From positions 1-6,830 of the forward strand of contig CAMLIF010000159.1 of assembly GCA_946479985.1 (NCBI GenBank): a DNA stretch of 6,830 nt, in the 5' to 3' direction. How positions within the stretch are numbered: the first letter of the stretch is position 1; each line of letters opens with the position of its first letter. Shown piece by piece: positions 1 to 5,267 of the stretch. The notes beneath the pieces were generated by a model. The model searched no databases and was not told the origin of the DNA. It saw only the letters and a program-made list of their open reading frames with translations. A program made the position numbers and the translations under genes. Source of the DNA: an uncultured Flavobacteriales bacterium (GTDB taxonomy: Bacteria; Bacteroidota; Bacteroidia; Flavobacteriales; Crocinitomicaceae).

Positions 1-333
1 TTTGATCATTCTACATTGGCAAAAGCGAAAACTGAAGCCCAGAATTCCAAAAAGCTGATTTTCATTGATGTTTACACCACATGGTGCGGACCTTGTAAAG
101 AAATGGCGAAAACTACTTTTACAGATGAAGAAGTAGGCGAATTGTTCAACAAGAAATTCGTAAACCTGAAAATTGACGCTGAAAATGATTCAGACGGAGC
201 ATATATAGGGTCAAACTTCAAAGTAAATGCTTATCCAACTCTGTTATTCCTTGACGAAAATGGAAAACTTCTTAAAAAACTGGTTGGGAAACAATCCAAA
301 GAAAAGCTGATGTCTATTGCAGAAAGTCTTTAA
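1..333 (+). CDS. Thioredoxin-fold family protein, C-terminal part (5' end outside window)
   Basis: This is the C-terminal 110 residues of a thioredoxin-like protein. The frame is open from base 1 and ends at TAA (331-333), so the true start lies upstream; the TTG at 16 is an internal Leu codon. Seen directly: a FIDVYTTWCGPCKEM segment with the CXXC redox site Trp-Cys-Gly-Pro-Cys-Lys at bases 82-99, and the cis-proline loop (Ala-Tyr-Pro-Thr, Pro codon 235-237) followed by a strand and an ENGK turn. These are the two hallmarks of an active thioredoxin fold. From family knowledge, such proteins reduce or shuffle disulfides; Bacteroidota carry many, often exported. Whether this one has a signal peptide or extra N-terminal domains cannot be judged, because the start is missing. 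It is the only plus-strand gene here, convergent with the PIN gene, and is followed 19 bases later by a strong terminator, so it ends its transcription unit. Confidence 0.93.
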   Translation, partial: FDHSTLAKAKTEAQNSKKLIFIDVYTTWCGPCKEMAKTTFTDEEVGELFNKKFVNLKIDAENDSDGAYIGSNFKVNAYPTLLFLDENGKLLKKLVGKQSKEKLMSIAESL

Positions 334-352
334 GCAGAATTATAAAATATTC

Positions 353-385
353 GGCCGTTGTCCTTTTGGGTGACGGCCTTTTTTT
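353..385 (+). terminator. Rho-independent terminator after the thioredoxin gene
   Basis: An 11-base stem pairs GGCCGTTGTCC (353-363) with GGGTGACGGCC (368-378) around a TTTT loop. The outer six pairs (GGCCGT/ACGGCC) are perfect and the inner part uses three G-T wobbles. Seven T residues follow at once (379-385). It lies 19 bases after the thioredoxin stop codon. On the minus strand the tract after the hairpin is only weakly U-rich, so efficient termination of the convergent PIN gene here is less certain. Confidence 0.87.
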
Positions 386-387
386 AT

Positions 388-417
388 CCTCCCCCTTAAT
401 TAGGATTAGAAGGAGGG
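388..417. repeat. Second imperfect inverted repeat in the convergent intergenic gap
   Basis: CCCCCTT (391-397) faces AAGGAGGG (410-417), giving seven Watson-Crick pairs interrupted by one C-A mismatch around an A/T-rich loop. It stands between the thioredoxin terminator and the 3' end of the PIN gene. No T-run follows on either strand, so it is not a standard intrinsic terminator. It may block 3' exonucleases or be a leftover repeat. The rest of the 334-452 gap shows only a five-pair hairpin, TTCCA/TGGAA, at 422-434. Confidence 0.4.
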
Positions 418-452
418 TTATTTCCACTTTGGAAGGTTCGCCAATCAGAATA

Positions 453-1208
453 TTATTTTGTTTTCAGTCGATAATTCCAACTTCTATTTATATATCCTTT
501 ACTTTCAAGTTTTTCATGTTTTCTATCACTTATCTCATTCGACGAAAAATCATATTCAGTTATTTCACTAGTAATTCTTCTTTCCTTGATTCCAAATTCA
601 GATGAAACAAACTGATTTAACAATTTATCCTTTGAAACTAGATTCAAATTTCTATTAATGGCAATTGAAGCAATTAATAAATCATTCCAACAATTTCTAA
701 AATCTTCCTTCAGAGAATTATTTAGAACAAAGCTGCTAAGTAACTCCAGCGCTAAATCAACATCTAATTGTTCAAGAGAAATACAATTTAAATTGTAGTC
801 TAGCAAGAAATTATATTTTGAATATACGTCTTTGAAATCTTCTTTTGATAGAAAACTAATTGAAGCTTTTAAAAGGTCTTTTTGTTTATTGTTAATTACT
901 TGTTGAACCGAAAGATTATTATACAAATTGTAACTTGGGAAATCATTATTGAAGTCAAAAGTTATATAATCCGATAATCTCTTGTTAAATGCTCTGCCTT
1001 TGTGAAGCTTAGAAAGTAAAGCACTAAAATGTAAATTTAATTCATTGTTAACAGGGATATAAAACTTAGCTGAATTCGGGTGGACTTTTTCGATATTTTT
1101 CAAAAACTCAAGAGCATTTACAGAACTAATATTCTTGCCTTGAATGTCAATATTATATTTATGATTTTTATACTTATAGGACAAAATGTTTGTATCGATG
1201 ATTTCCAT
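453..1208 (-). CDS. PIN-domain-like putative ribonuclease, A/T-rich orphan (251 aa)
   Basis: I read this as a PIN-fold protein from its acidic signatures. Asp5 lies in the N-terminal strand (MEIIDTNILS). Glu34 is in an ISSVNALEFL segment matching the usual second strand and helix. Asp176 and Asp194 are in WNDLLIASIA and NLVSKDKLL, the typical C-terminal 'D..IA..A....LVT.D' pattern. Together these make a plausible metal-binding site for RNA cleavage; activity is inference. At 251 residues it is about twice the length of a VapC toxin. The extra length is a roughly 140-residue mostly helical stretch between Glu34 and Asp176 and a charged tail of about 57 residues after Asp194. No signal peptide or membrane segment is visible. 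Sampled lines are about 22-32% G+C against about 45% in a sampled line of the next gene, which suggests acquisition. No antitoxin-sized gene adjoins it. The ATG at 1208 follows an A-rich leader and an in-frame stop lies about 15 codons upstream, so the start is well fixed. Confidence 0.72.
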   Translation of the reverse strand: MEIIDTNILSYKYKNHKYNIDIQGKNISSVNALEFLKNIEKVHPNSAKFYIPVNNELNLHFSALLSKLHKGRAFNKRLSDYITFDFNNDFPSYNLYNNLSVQQVINNKQKDLLKASISFLSKEDFKDVYSKYNFLLDYNLNCISLEQLDVDLALELLSSFVLNNSLKEDFRNCWNDLLIASIAINRNLNLVSKDKLLNQFVSSEFGIKERRITSEITEYDFSSNEISDRKHEKLESKGYINRSWNYRLKTK

Positions 1209-1309
1209 TTTTGAATATTCTGAAGGTTCTGAATAATTGATTTAATATGGAAGATGTCTAACGAACATAAAACGAAATTATTGATAGCTCATTCCCACTA
1301 TTGATTTTA

Positions 1310-1342
1310 CTATGTATCTATGAAATCTATGTGACTATGTGT
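1310..1342. repeat. Short-period CTATG repeat between the PIN and propeller genes
   Basis: Four copies of CTATG start at 1310, 1318, 1327 and 1335, so the period is 8-9 bases; on the minus strand it reads as repeated CATAG. It sits 11 bases past the propeller stop codon and about 100 bases upstream of the PIN start. The repeat is seen directly. From memory, similar short-period intergenic repeats (tandem words with the same spacing) are common in Bacteroidota genomes, but I could not check this. Nothing in it looks like a terminator or coding sequence. The rest of the 1209-1353 gap holds three ATTGAT words (1236, 1280, 1300) and no convincing promoter. Confidence 0.5.
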
Positions 1343-1353
1343 TTAGCATTTGC

Positions 1354-2364
1354 TTACATCGGGATGGTCTTGAGGACTTCTTCTAGGAACGCCACCTCAT
1401 AACGGATCACATATCCTTTGTTCGTAGTTGCATACAATGTGTCTCCATTCAACAACAAAGCACAGAAATTCCCTTTATCGAAGCTTTCCCAGTTCTTTCC
1501 CTGGTCAGTAGAATAATCGATTCCGTTGGTGCCGCAAGCGAAAAGGATTTCCTTTGTTCCGGTAACACATGAACGGTAGCCATTGGTTTGTTTTTCTGAA
1601 AGAATCCAGGTCTTTCCACCGTCTTGTGTGTATACGCTGGTAGAATCTGAACTTGTTGGTTTGGTATAATTCCCACCTACAATAACTCCGTTTAAATTAT
1701 CTAACATACAAATAGAGAAAGGACCAGTCCCTTCTGCTTTAGGCATCGGAAGTTCCGCTTCAATCTGTGAGCGATATTCAAAAGTACTTCTGCGGTAGAA
1801 GGTAGCGTTATTCGGTCCGCCGGAAACGTGATAATACATTCCGTCAATTAATTGAGCGGTAGTGCCGCTTGCAGCATAGTAAGCTTCGCCGTTGGCGGTT
1901 TTAAAAGGTTCCGAGTTATTTACATAACCTTTCTTGGTGTCAATAACTTTGAAAACCACTTCATTGTTAACAGGATCACTTAAAGCAATGAGTGAGCGGC
2001 CTTTCAAAACAATATCGTCTATGAAACTCTTGTCGCGATAGAGCTCAGATACCTGTTTGCCTTTCGCTTTGAAAATAACTCCCGAATCTCCGCTCACACA
2101 GGCATAAACCGTTTTCTCGTCAACGATCACATCGCGGAATTCACCCCCAACTGCTGCCGGAATGACCGTTTTTACCGTATTCGTTTTCATGTTGTAAGCC
2201 AAAACCCCCGATTTCGATGTTCCGATAATAAGTTCATTTTTGCCGCAGAGCGCAATTGCCCGCGAATAACCTTCGCCAAAGAAAAGGGTGTCCTTTTTTG
2301 AAAACGTCTGTCCGTTTACAGAAAGACTAAGGATTACTGCGGAAAATACTATTAAATTTTTCAC
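1354..2364 (-). CDS. Secreted BNR/beta-propeller (Ycf48-like) protein, 336 aa, GTG start
   Basis: This is an exported repeat protein of probable beta-propeller fold. Residues 1-19 form a signal peptide: Lys2, a hydrophobic LIVFSAVILSLSV core, then NGQ as probable cleavage region. The body shows recurring strand-turn units, and two clear Asp-box (BNR) motifs: TQDGGKTW at 246-253 and STDQGKNW at 285-292. Asp boxes are structural turns of sialidase-type and Ycf48/HCF136-type propellers and do not by themselves give an enzymatic function. Bacteroidota homologues are often labelled 'oxidoreductase' or 'YCF48-related', without proof. There is no sorting-domain tail, and the chain ends in EEVLKTIPM. 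The start is GTG at 2364, inside the end of the acyltransferase gene (38-base overlap). No in-frame ATG lies between it and an upstream stop, and the signal peptide begins exactly there. Its expression therefore probably depends on the upstream genes. The substrate or partner is unknown. Confidence 0.85.
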   Translation of the reverse strand: MKNLIVFSAVILSLSVNGQTFSKKDTLFFGEGYSRAIALCGKNELIIGTSKSGVLAYNMKTNTVKTVIPAAVGGEFRDVIVDEKTVYACVSGDSGVIFKAKGKQVSELYRDKSFIDDIVLKGRSLIALSDPVNNEVVFKVIDTKKGYVNNSEPFKTANGEAYYAASGTTAQLIDGMYYHVSGGPNNATFYRRSTFEYRSQIEAELPMPKAEGTGPFSICMLDNLNGVIVGGNYTKPTSSDSTSVYTQDGGKTWILSEKQTNGYRSCVTGTKEILFACGTNGIDYSTDQGKNWESFDKGNFCALLLNGDTLYATTNKGYVIRYEVAFLEEVLKTIPM

Positions 2365-3259
2365 GTTGGTTAGATTTAAGTTCCTCCAAATTCACTGGTA
2401 CATCGCGTTTCCAGCGTTTGTGACTCCACAACCAGGCTTGCGGCGATTCAATAATTCCTTTTTCGAGTAAGCGAACATGCTGCTCTGTGATTTCTCCCCA
2501 GAGAAGTGATCTCGGATTCTCAGTAATCAATGTCAGTTCAACGGAATAATGTCCGCGTTTGATCTTCTTTGGTAAATAAAACACAACCGCCTGATCGTAG
2601 GTGTTTGCCAGTTGTTCTGCACCGAAAGCAACCGCTGTATCTCTCCCCAGGAATTTTGTCCAATAAGATTTGAGTGAATCGCCGGGACTTTGATCTGAAA
2701 GAACGAGTGTTGCGGTAACTTCATTATTCTTTTTGTAAGATTCAAAAGATGCTTTCACAATTTTAGAATGAATTACGCGCATTCCGAATCGCTGCCGCAA
2801 TGAATTGATTTTCTTATCCCAGAAACCACTTGAGAGCGGCATTCCGATTCCAACTGCCTGGTGTTTGAAGAATAAGTTCTGGCCGGTGATCATCCATTCC
2901 CAATTGTTGTAGTGAGCTGAAACAAGAAGAACACTTTTTCCTTTAGCGTATAATTCGTCCATCAATTCCGGATTCTGAATAACGAAGCGTTTCCTGAGTT
3001 CTTTCTCTGAAATGCCGAGGTTTTTGATTCCTTCGATGAGCATATCTGTAAAAGTGCGGTAAAACCTGCGGCGTAACTTTGCAATATTACGTTGGTCCAG
3101 GTTCGGGAAACTTTTCGTTAAATTATCTGTAATCACTTTCTTTCGATAGGGCAGAACCGTGATTAAAAGCAGGTAAAAGAAATCTGCAAACCGATAAGTG
3201 ATCCAAAGTGGAAGTTTAGAAAGCGGGTAAACGAACAAATAATAGACTACTGCGTTCAT
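2327..3259 (-). CDS. LpxL/HtrB-like lysophospholipid/lipid A acyltransferase (310 aa)
   Basis: This belongs to the bacterial lipid A late acyltransferase family, which moves an acyl chain from acyl-ACP onto a lipid A precursor at the inner face of the cytoplasmic membrane. Seen directly: a hydrophobic N-terminal anchor (about residues 1-36) followed by the RKKVITDNLTKSFP block typical of LpxL/HtrB. The catalytic HX4E is His116 to Glu121 in SAHYNNWEW. SDQSPGD lies at 188-194, with the FLGRDTAVAFG substrate-pocket block at 203-213. The C-terminal signature SPQAWLWSHKRWKR covers 272-285. Its length of 310 is normal for the family. The ATG at 3259 overlaps the rarA stop in an ATGA arrangement, and its 3' end overlaps the propeller gene, so the three are likely one transcript. 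Which acyl position it fills cannot be told; many Bacteroidota have one such gene, and aminolipid acyltransferases are distant relatives that cannot be fully excluded. Confidence 0.92.
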   Translation of the reverse strand: MNAVVYYLFVYPLSKLPLWITYRFADFFYLLLITVLPYRKKVITDNLTKSFPNLDQRNIAKLRRRFYRTFTDMLIEGIKNLGISEKELRKRFVIQNPELMDELYAKGKSVLLVSAHYNNWEWMITGQNLFFKHQAVGIGMPLSSGFWDKKINSLRQRFGMRVIHSKIVKASFESYKKNNEVTATLVLSDQSPGDSLKSYWTKFLGRDTAVAFGAEQLANTYDQAVVFYLPKKIKRGHYSVELTLITENPRSLLWGEITEQHVRLLEKGIIESPQAWLWSHKRWKRDVPVNLEELKSNQREKFNSIFRSNP

Positions 3260-4536
3260 TCCGATTTCTTGTTAGGCCAGTTTGTCTGTATCTGCTGAGC
3301 AATTTCCTGTTCCCGTTTCGAGCTTCCGGCGTGAAAGAATGTTCGGTTTAATAACTCATCAGGCATATATTGCTGACGAATAAAATTGTTCTCAAATTGA
3401 TGTGCGTATTTGTATTCTGCACCATAACCCAAATCTTTCATGAGCTTGGTCGGTGAGTTTCTTAAATGTACAGGAACCGGAAGATTGGTGCTTTTGCGGA
3501 CTTCTGCCAGAGCTTCGTCAATTGCCATATAAGCTGCATTTCCTTTGGGAGAAGTTGCCAGGTAAATTGCGCATTCTGCGAGAATAATTCGTGCCTCCGG
3601 CCAGCCAATCACCTGGATAGACTGAAATGCCGTATTCGCCATGATTAATGCTGTTGGATTTGCCAGGCCTATATCTTCGGCAGCAAGTATAACCATTCGT
3701 CGCGCAATAAATTTCGGATCTTCGCCACCTTCAATCATCCGCGCCATCCAATAAATTGCGGCATCGGGATCGCTCCCACGCATAGATTTTATAAACGCGG
3801 AAACAATGTCGTAATGCTGATCACCATCTTTATCGTAGCGAATTCGTTGCTGAGCAATAGATTCAATTAACTCATTTGTAATAACTGCCGTTTCGTTCTC
3901 ATTGAAAGTTCCAACGGCAAGCTCGAGTAAATTCAGGCTCTTTCGTGCATCACCGCAAGCGAAAGAAAGTAAGGCTTCGAGTTCTTTGAGTTTGACTTTT
4001 CGTTTCGAGAGATAGACATCTTCTTTTAAAGCTTTGTTCAGCAGGTTTGTTAAATCCTCAACCGAATGACTTTCCAGTACATAAACCTGGCAGCGCGATA
4101 AAAGTGCCGAAATAACTTCGAACGAAGGGTTTTCAGTAGTTGCGCCAATTAATGTGATCGTTCCTTTTTCAACTGCTCCTAGCAAAGAATCCTGCTGCGA
4201 TTTAGAGAAACGGTGAATCTCATCAATAAAGAGAATTGGCCGTGCTTGTTGGAACATTCCCTGGCTTTCCACTTTTTGGATAATCTCGCGTACGTCTTTA
4301 ACTCCTGAGGAAATTGCCGAGAGTGTGTAAAGCGGTCGGTTCAGTTCTTTGGAAAGCAGTTGTGCAAGAGTTGTTTTTCCAACTCCCGGAGGTCCCCAGA
4401 AAATGATGGAGGGCAAAACTCCGGCCTCCAATGCTCGTTTCAATGAACCGTTTTCGCCCAGAAGATGAGTTTGTCCGAGATAATCCTTCAAATTGGAAGG
4501 ACGCATTCTTTCCGATAATGGCGCCAACGTGTTCAT
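3256..4536 (-). CDS. rarA: Replication-associated recombination ATPase RarA (MgsA), 426 aa
   Basis: RarA/MgsA is a cytoplasmic AAA+ ATPase of the clamp-loader clade, related to eukaryotic WRNIP1. It works with SSB at stalled replication forks and single-/double-strand junctions. With Met at 4536 as residue 1, the protein shows Walker A GPPGVGKT (48-55), Walker B with Asp105-Glu106 in FIDEIHRF, and sensor 1 GATTEN (131-136). The arginine-finger motif is SALLSRC (Arg148), and the sensor 2 region is GDARKSLNLLEL from 195. The MgsA C-terminal tetramerisation region follows, with SFIKSMRGSDPDAAIYW-type, AAEDIGLANP and LATSPKGNAAY blocks. Length and domain order are canonical, so function is well supported. 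The frame runs eight codons further to a TTG at 4560. I prefer the ATG because family proteins begin just before the LSERMRP block, and because a TAnnTTTG promoter box occupies the bases of the longer reading. It heads a three-gene overlapping cluster. Confidence 0.97.
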   Translation of the reverse strand: MNTLAPLSERMRPSNLKDYLGQTHLLGENGSLKRALEAGVLPSIIFWGPPGVGKTTLAQLLSKELNRPLYTLSAISSGVKDVREIIQKVESQGMFQQARPILFIDEIHRFSKSQQDSLLGAVEKGTITLIGATTENPSFEVISALLSRCQVYVLESHSVEDLTNLLNKALKEDVYLSKRKVKLKELEALLSFACGDARKSLNLLELAVGTFNENETAVITNELIESIAQQRIRYDKDGDQHYDIVSAFIKSMRGSDPDAAIYWMARMIEGGEDPKFIARRMVILAAEDIGLANPTALIMANTAFQSIQVIGWPEARIILAECAIYLATSPKGNAAYMAIDEALAEVRKSTNLPVPVHLRNSPTKLMKDLGYGAEYKYAHQFENNFIRQQYMPDELLNRTFFHAGSSKREQEIAQQIQTNWPNKKSE

Positions 4537-4540
4537 AGAA

Positions 4541-4548
4541 CAAAAATA
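4541..4548 (-). promoter_or_regulatory. Candidate Bacteroidota -7 box (TAnnTTTG) before rarA
   Basis: On the minus strand the bases read TATTTTTG, a full match to the known Bacteroidota -7 consensus TAnnTTTG, and end only four bases before the rarA ATG. A TTTTG at 4563-4567 could be the -33 element, but the 14-base spacer is shorter than the usual spacing of about 19, so support for a complete promoter is partial. If used, transcription would start at or next to the ATG, giving a leaderless mRNA. Confidence 0.45.
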
Positions 4549-4567
4549 CCCATTATTCAATTCAAAA

Positions 4568-4686
4568 GCGACTTCGAATCCGCTCAGTCACCTTTTTGTT
4601 CTAACATTCAATGGTTTTATAATATATTCTTAACGTGACTAATTTTTCGAAACTTAACAATGGACACTGAGCGGAGTCGAAGTGTC
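4568..4686. repeat. REP-like inverted pair in the algH-rarA gap
   Basis: ACTTCGAATCCGCTCAGT (4571-4588) and ACTGAGCGGAGTCGAAGT (4666-4683) are reverse complements at 17 of 18 positions, separated by 77 A/T-rich bases. The right copy is itself a hairpin: GACACT (4663-4668) pairs perfectly with AGTGTC (4681-4686). The left copy keeps only the GACT/AGTC stem (4570-4573/4586-4589) plus one outer pair, and looks degenerate. From memory, the core CTTCGACTCCGCTCAG recurs between genes across Bacteroidota and behaves like a REP element; I could not verify that here. The right hairpin starts six bases after the algH stop and lacks a T-run, so it may stabilise the 3' end of the lptD-algH mRNA more than terminate it. 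The left arm abuts the rarA promoter region. Confidence 0.72.
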
Positions 4687-4691
4687 AATCA

Positions 4692-5267
4692 TCAATTGTG
4701 TTCGTAGAATAGGGGGTATTTCTCCATTTCCGCGTAAATTCCGCCCATTTCCTTCATGCAGATCGACCACAATTCCAAATCGGCAGAGTTGAGAATGGTT
4801 CGCGAATGATTTTTCCATACAATCCAGCTCTTTTCCCTGATCTCCCGTTGAAGCTGACCTTTGTCCCAGCCGGTATAACCGACGAAAAAACGAATGTTTG
4901 TACTATCAACTTCCCCGGAAACAATCTTTGTTTTCACCTCTTCAAACGATCCTCCGAAAAACAAATCGTCTTTGATCTGCTCTGCGTTATCCATAAAATC
5001 GAGGTTATGAATGTAGAAAAGCTTTTGGTCATCAACCGGCCCGCCGTAATTCGCATAGAATTCACTTTCCGGAAAATCGTCAATCAACATTTTCATGGGA
5101 ACGGGGAGCGGGTGGTTCAAAACCATTCCGTAAGCACCTTCTTCGGCAACTTCGCAAAGATAGATCACGGATCTCCGCAGATTATCATCGCGCATAAAAG
5201 GTTCTGAGATCAGAAGATCCCCAACTTCGGGAAAGGGCTGCTTTGGTATGTCTAACGGAATTTTCAT
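4692..5267 (-). CDS. DUF179 / UPF0301 (AlgH, YqgE) family protein, 191 aa
   Basis: This is a complete member of the AlgH/YqgE family of small cytoplasmic proteins. Its conserved blocks are all present in order: GDLLISEPFMRDDNLRRSV near residues 16-34, VIYLCEV followed by GAYGMVLNHPL (34-54), NYGGPVDDQKLFYIH at about 73-87, and FFVGYTGWDKGQLQREI at about 127-143. A C-terminal W-containing helix follows. Structures of homologues are known, but no biochemical role is established; the name AlgH comes from alginate regulation in Pseudomonas and should not be taken as function here. Length is typical (about 185-190). The ATG at 5267 shares its A with the lptD TAA stop (TAATG), so translation is probably coupled to the outer-membrane gene upstream. 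A REP-like hairpin begins six bases after its stop. Confidence 0.95.
   Translation of the reverse strand: MKIPLDIPKQPFPEVGDLLISEPFMRDDNLRRSVIYLCEVAEEGAYGMVLNHPLPVPMKMLIDDFPESEFYANYGGPVDDQKLFYIHNLDFMDNAEQIKDDLFFGGSFEEVKTKIVSGEVDSTNIRFFVGYTGWDKGQLQREIREKSWIVWKNHSRTILNSADLELWSICMKEMGGIYAEMEKYPLFYEHN

Noticed and set aside
366..605. Plus-strand open frame across the terminator and the PIN gene 3' end
   Set aside because: It starts inside the terminator, has no recognisable domain and is antisense to the better-supported PIN frame.
1262..1269. TATGTTCG on the minus strand as a -7 promoter box for the PIN gene
   Set aside because: It departs from TAnnTTTG at one key position and no TTG stands at the right distance upstream, so I do not call a promoter.
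453..1353. Type II toxin-antitoxin pair built on the PIN gene
   Set aside because: No open frame of antitoxin size exists upstream or downstream on the same strand, and the protein is twice VapC length.
2383..2387. GGAGG on the minus strand as a ribosome binding site for the propeller gene
   Set aside because: It is 18 bases from the GTG, too far for a Shine-Dalgarno sequence, and it lies within acyltransferase codons.
4537..4560. N-terminal extension of RarA to a TTG codon
   Set aside because: The added residues match no family feature and the bases contain a likely promoter box.
4663..4686. Hairpin after algH as an intrinsic terminator
   Set aside because: The stem is good but no T-run follows on the minus strand; it fits a REP-like element better.
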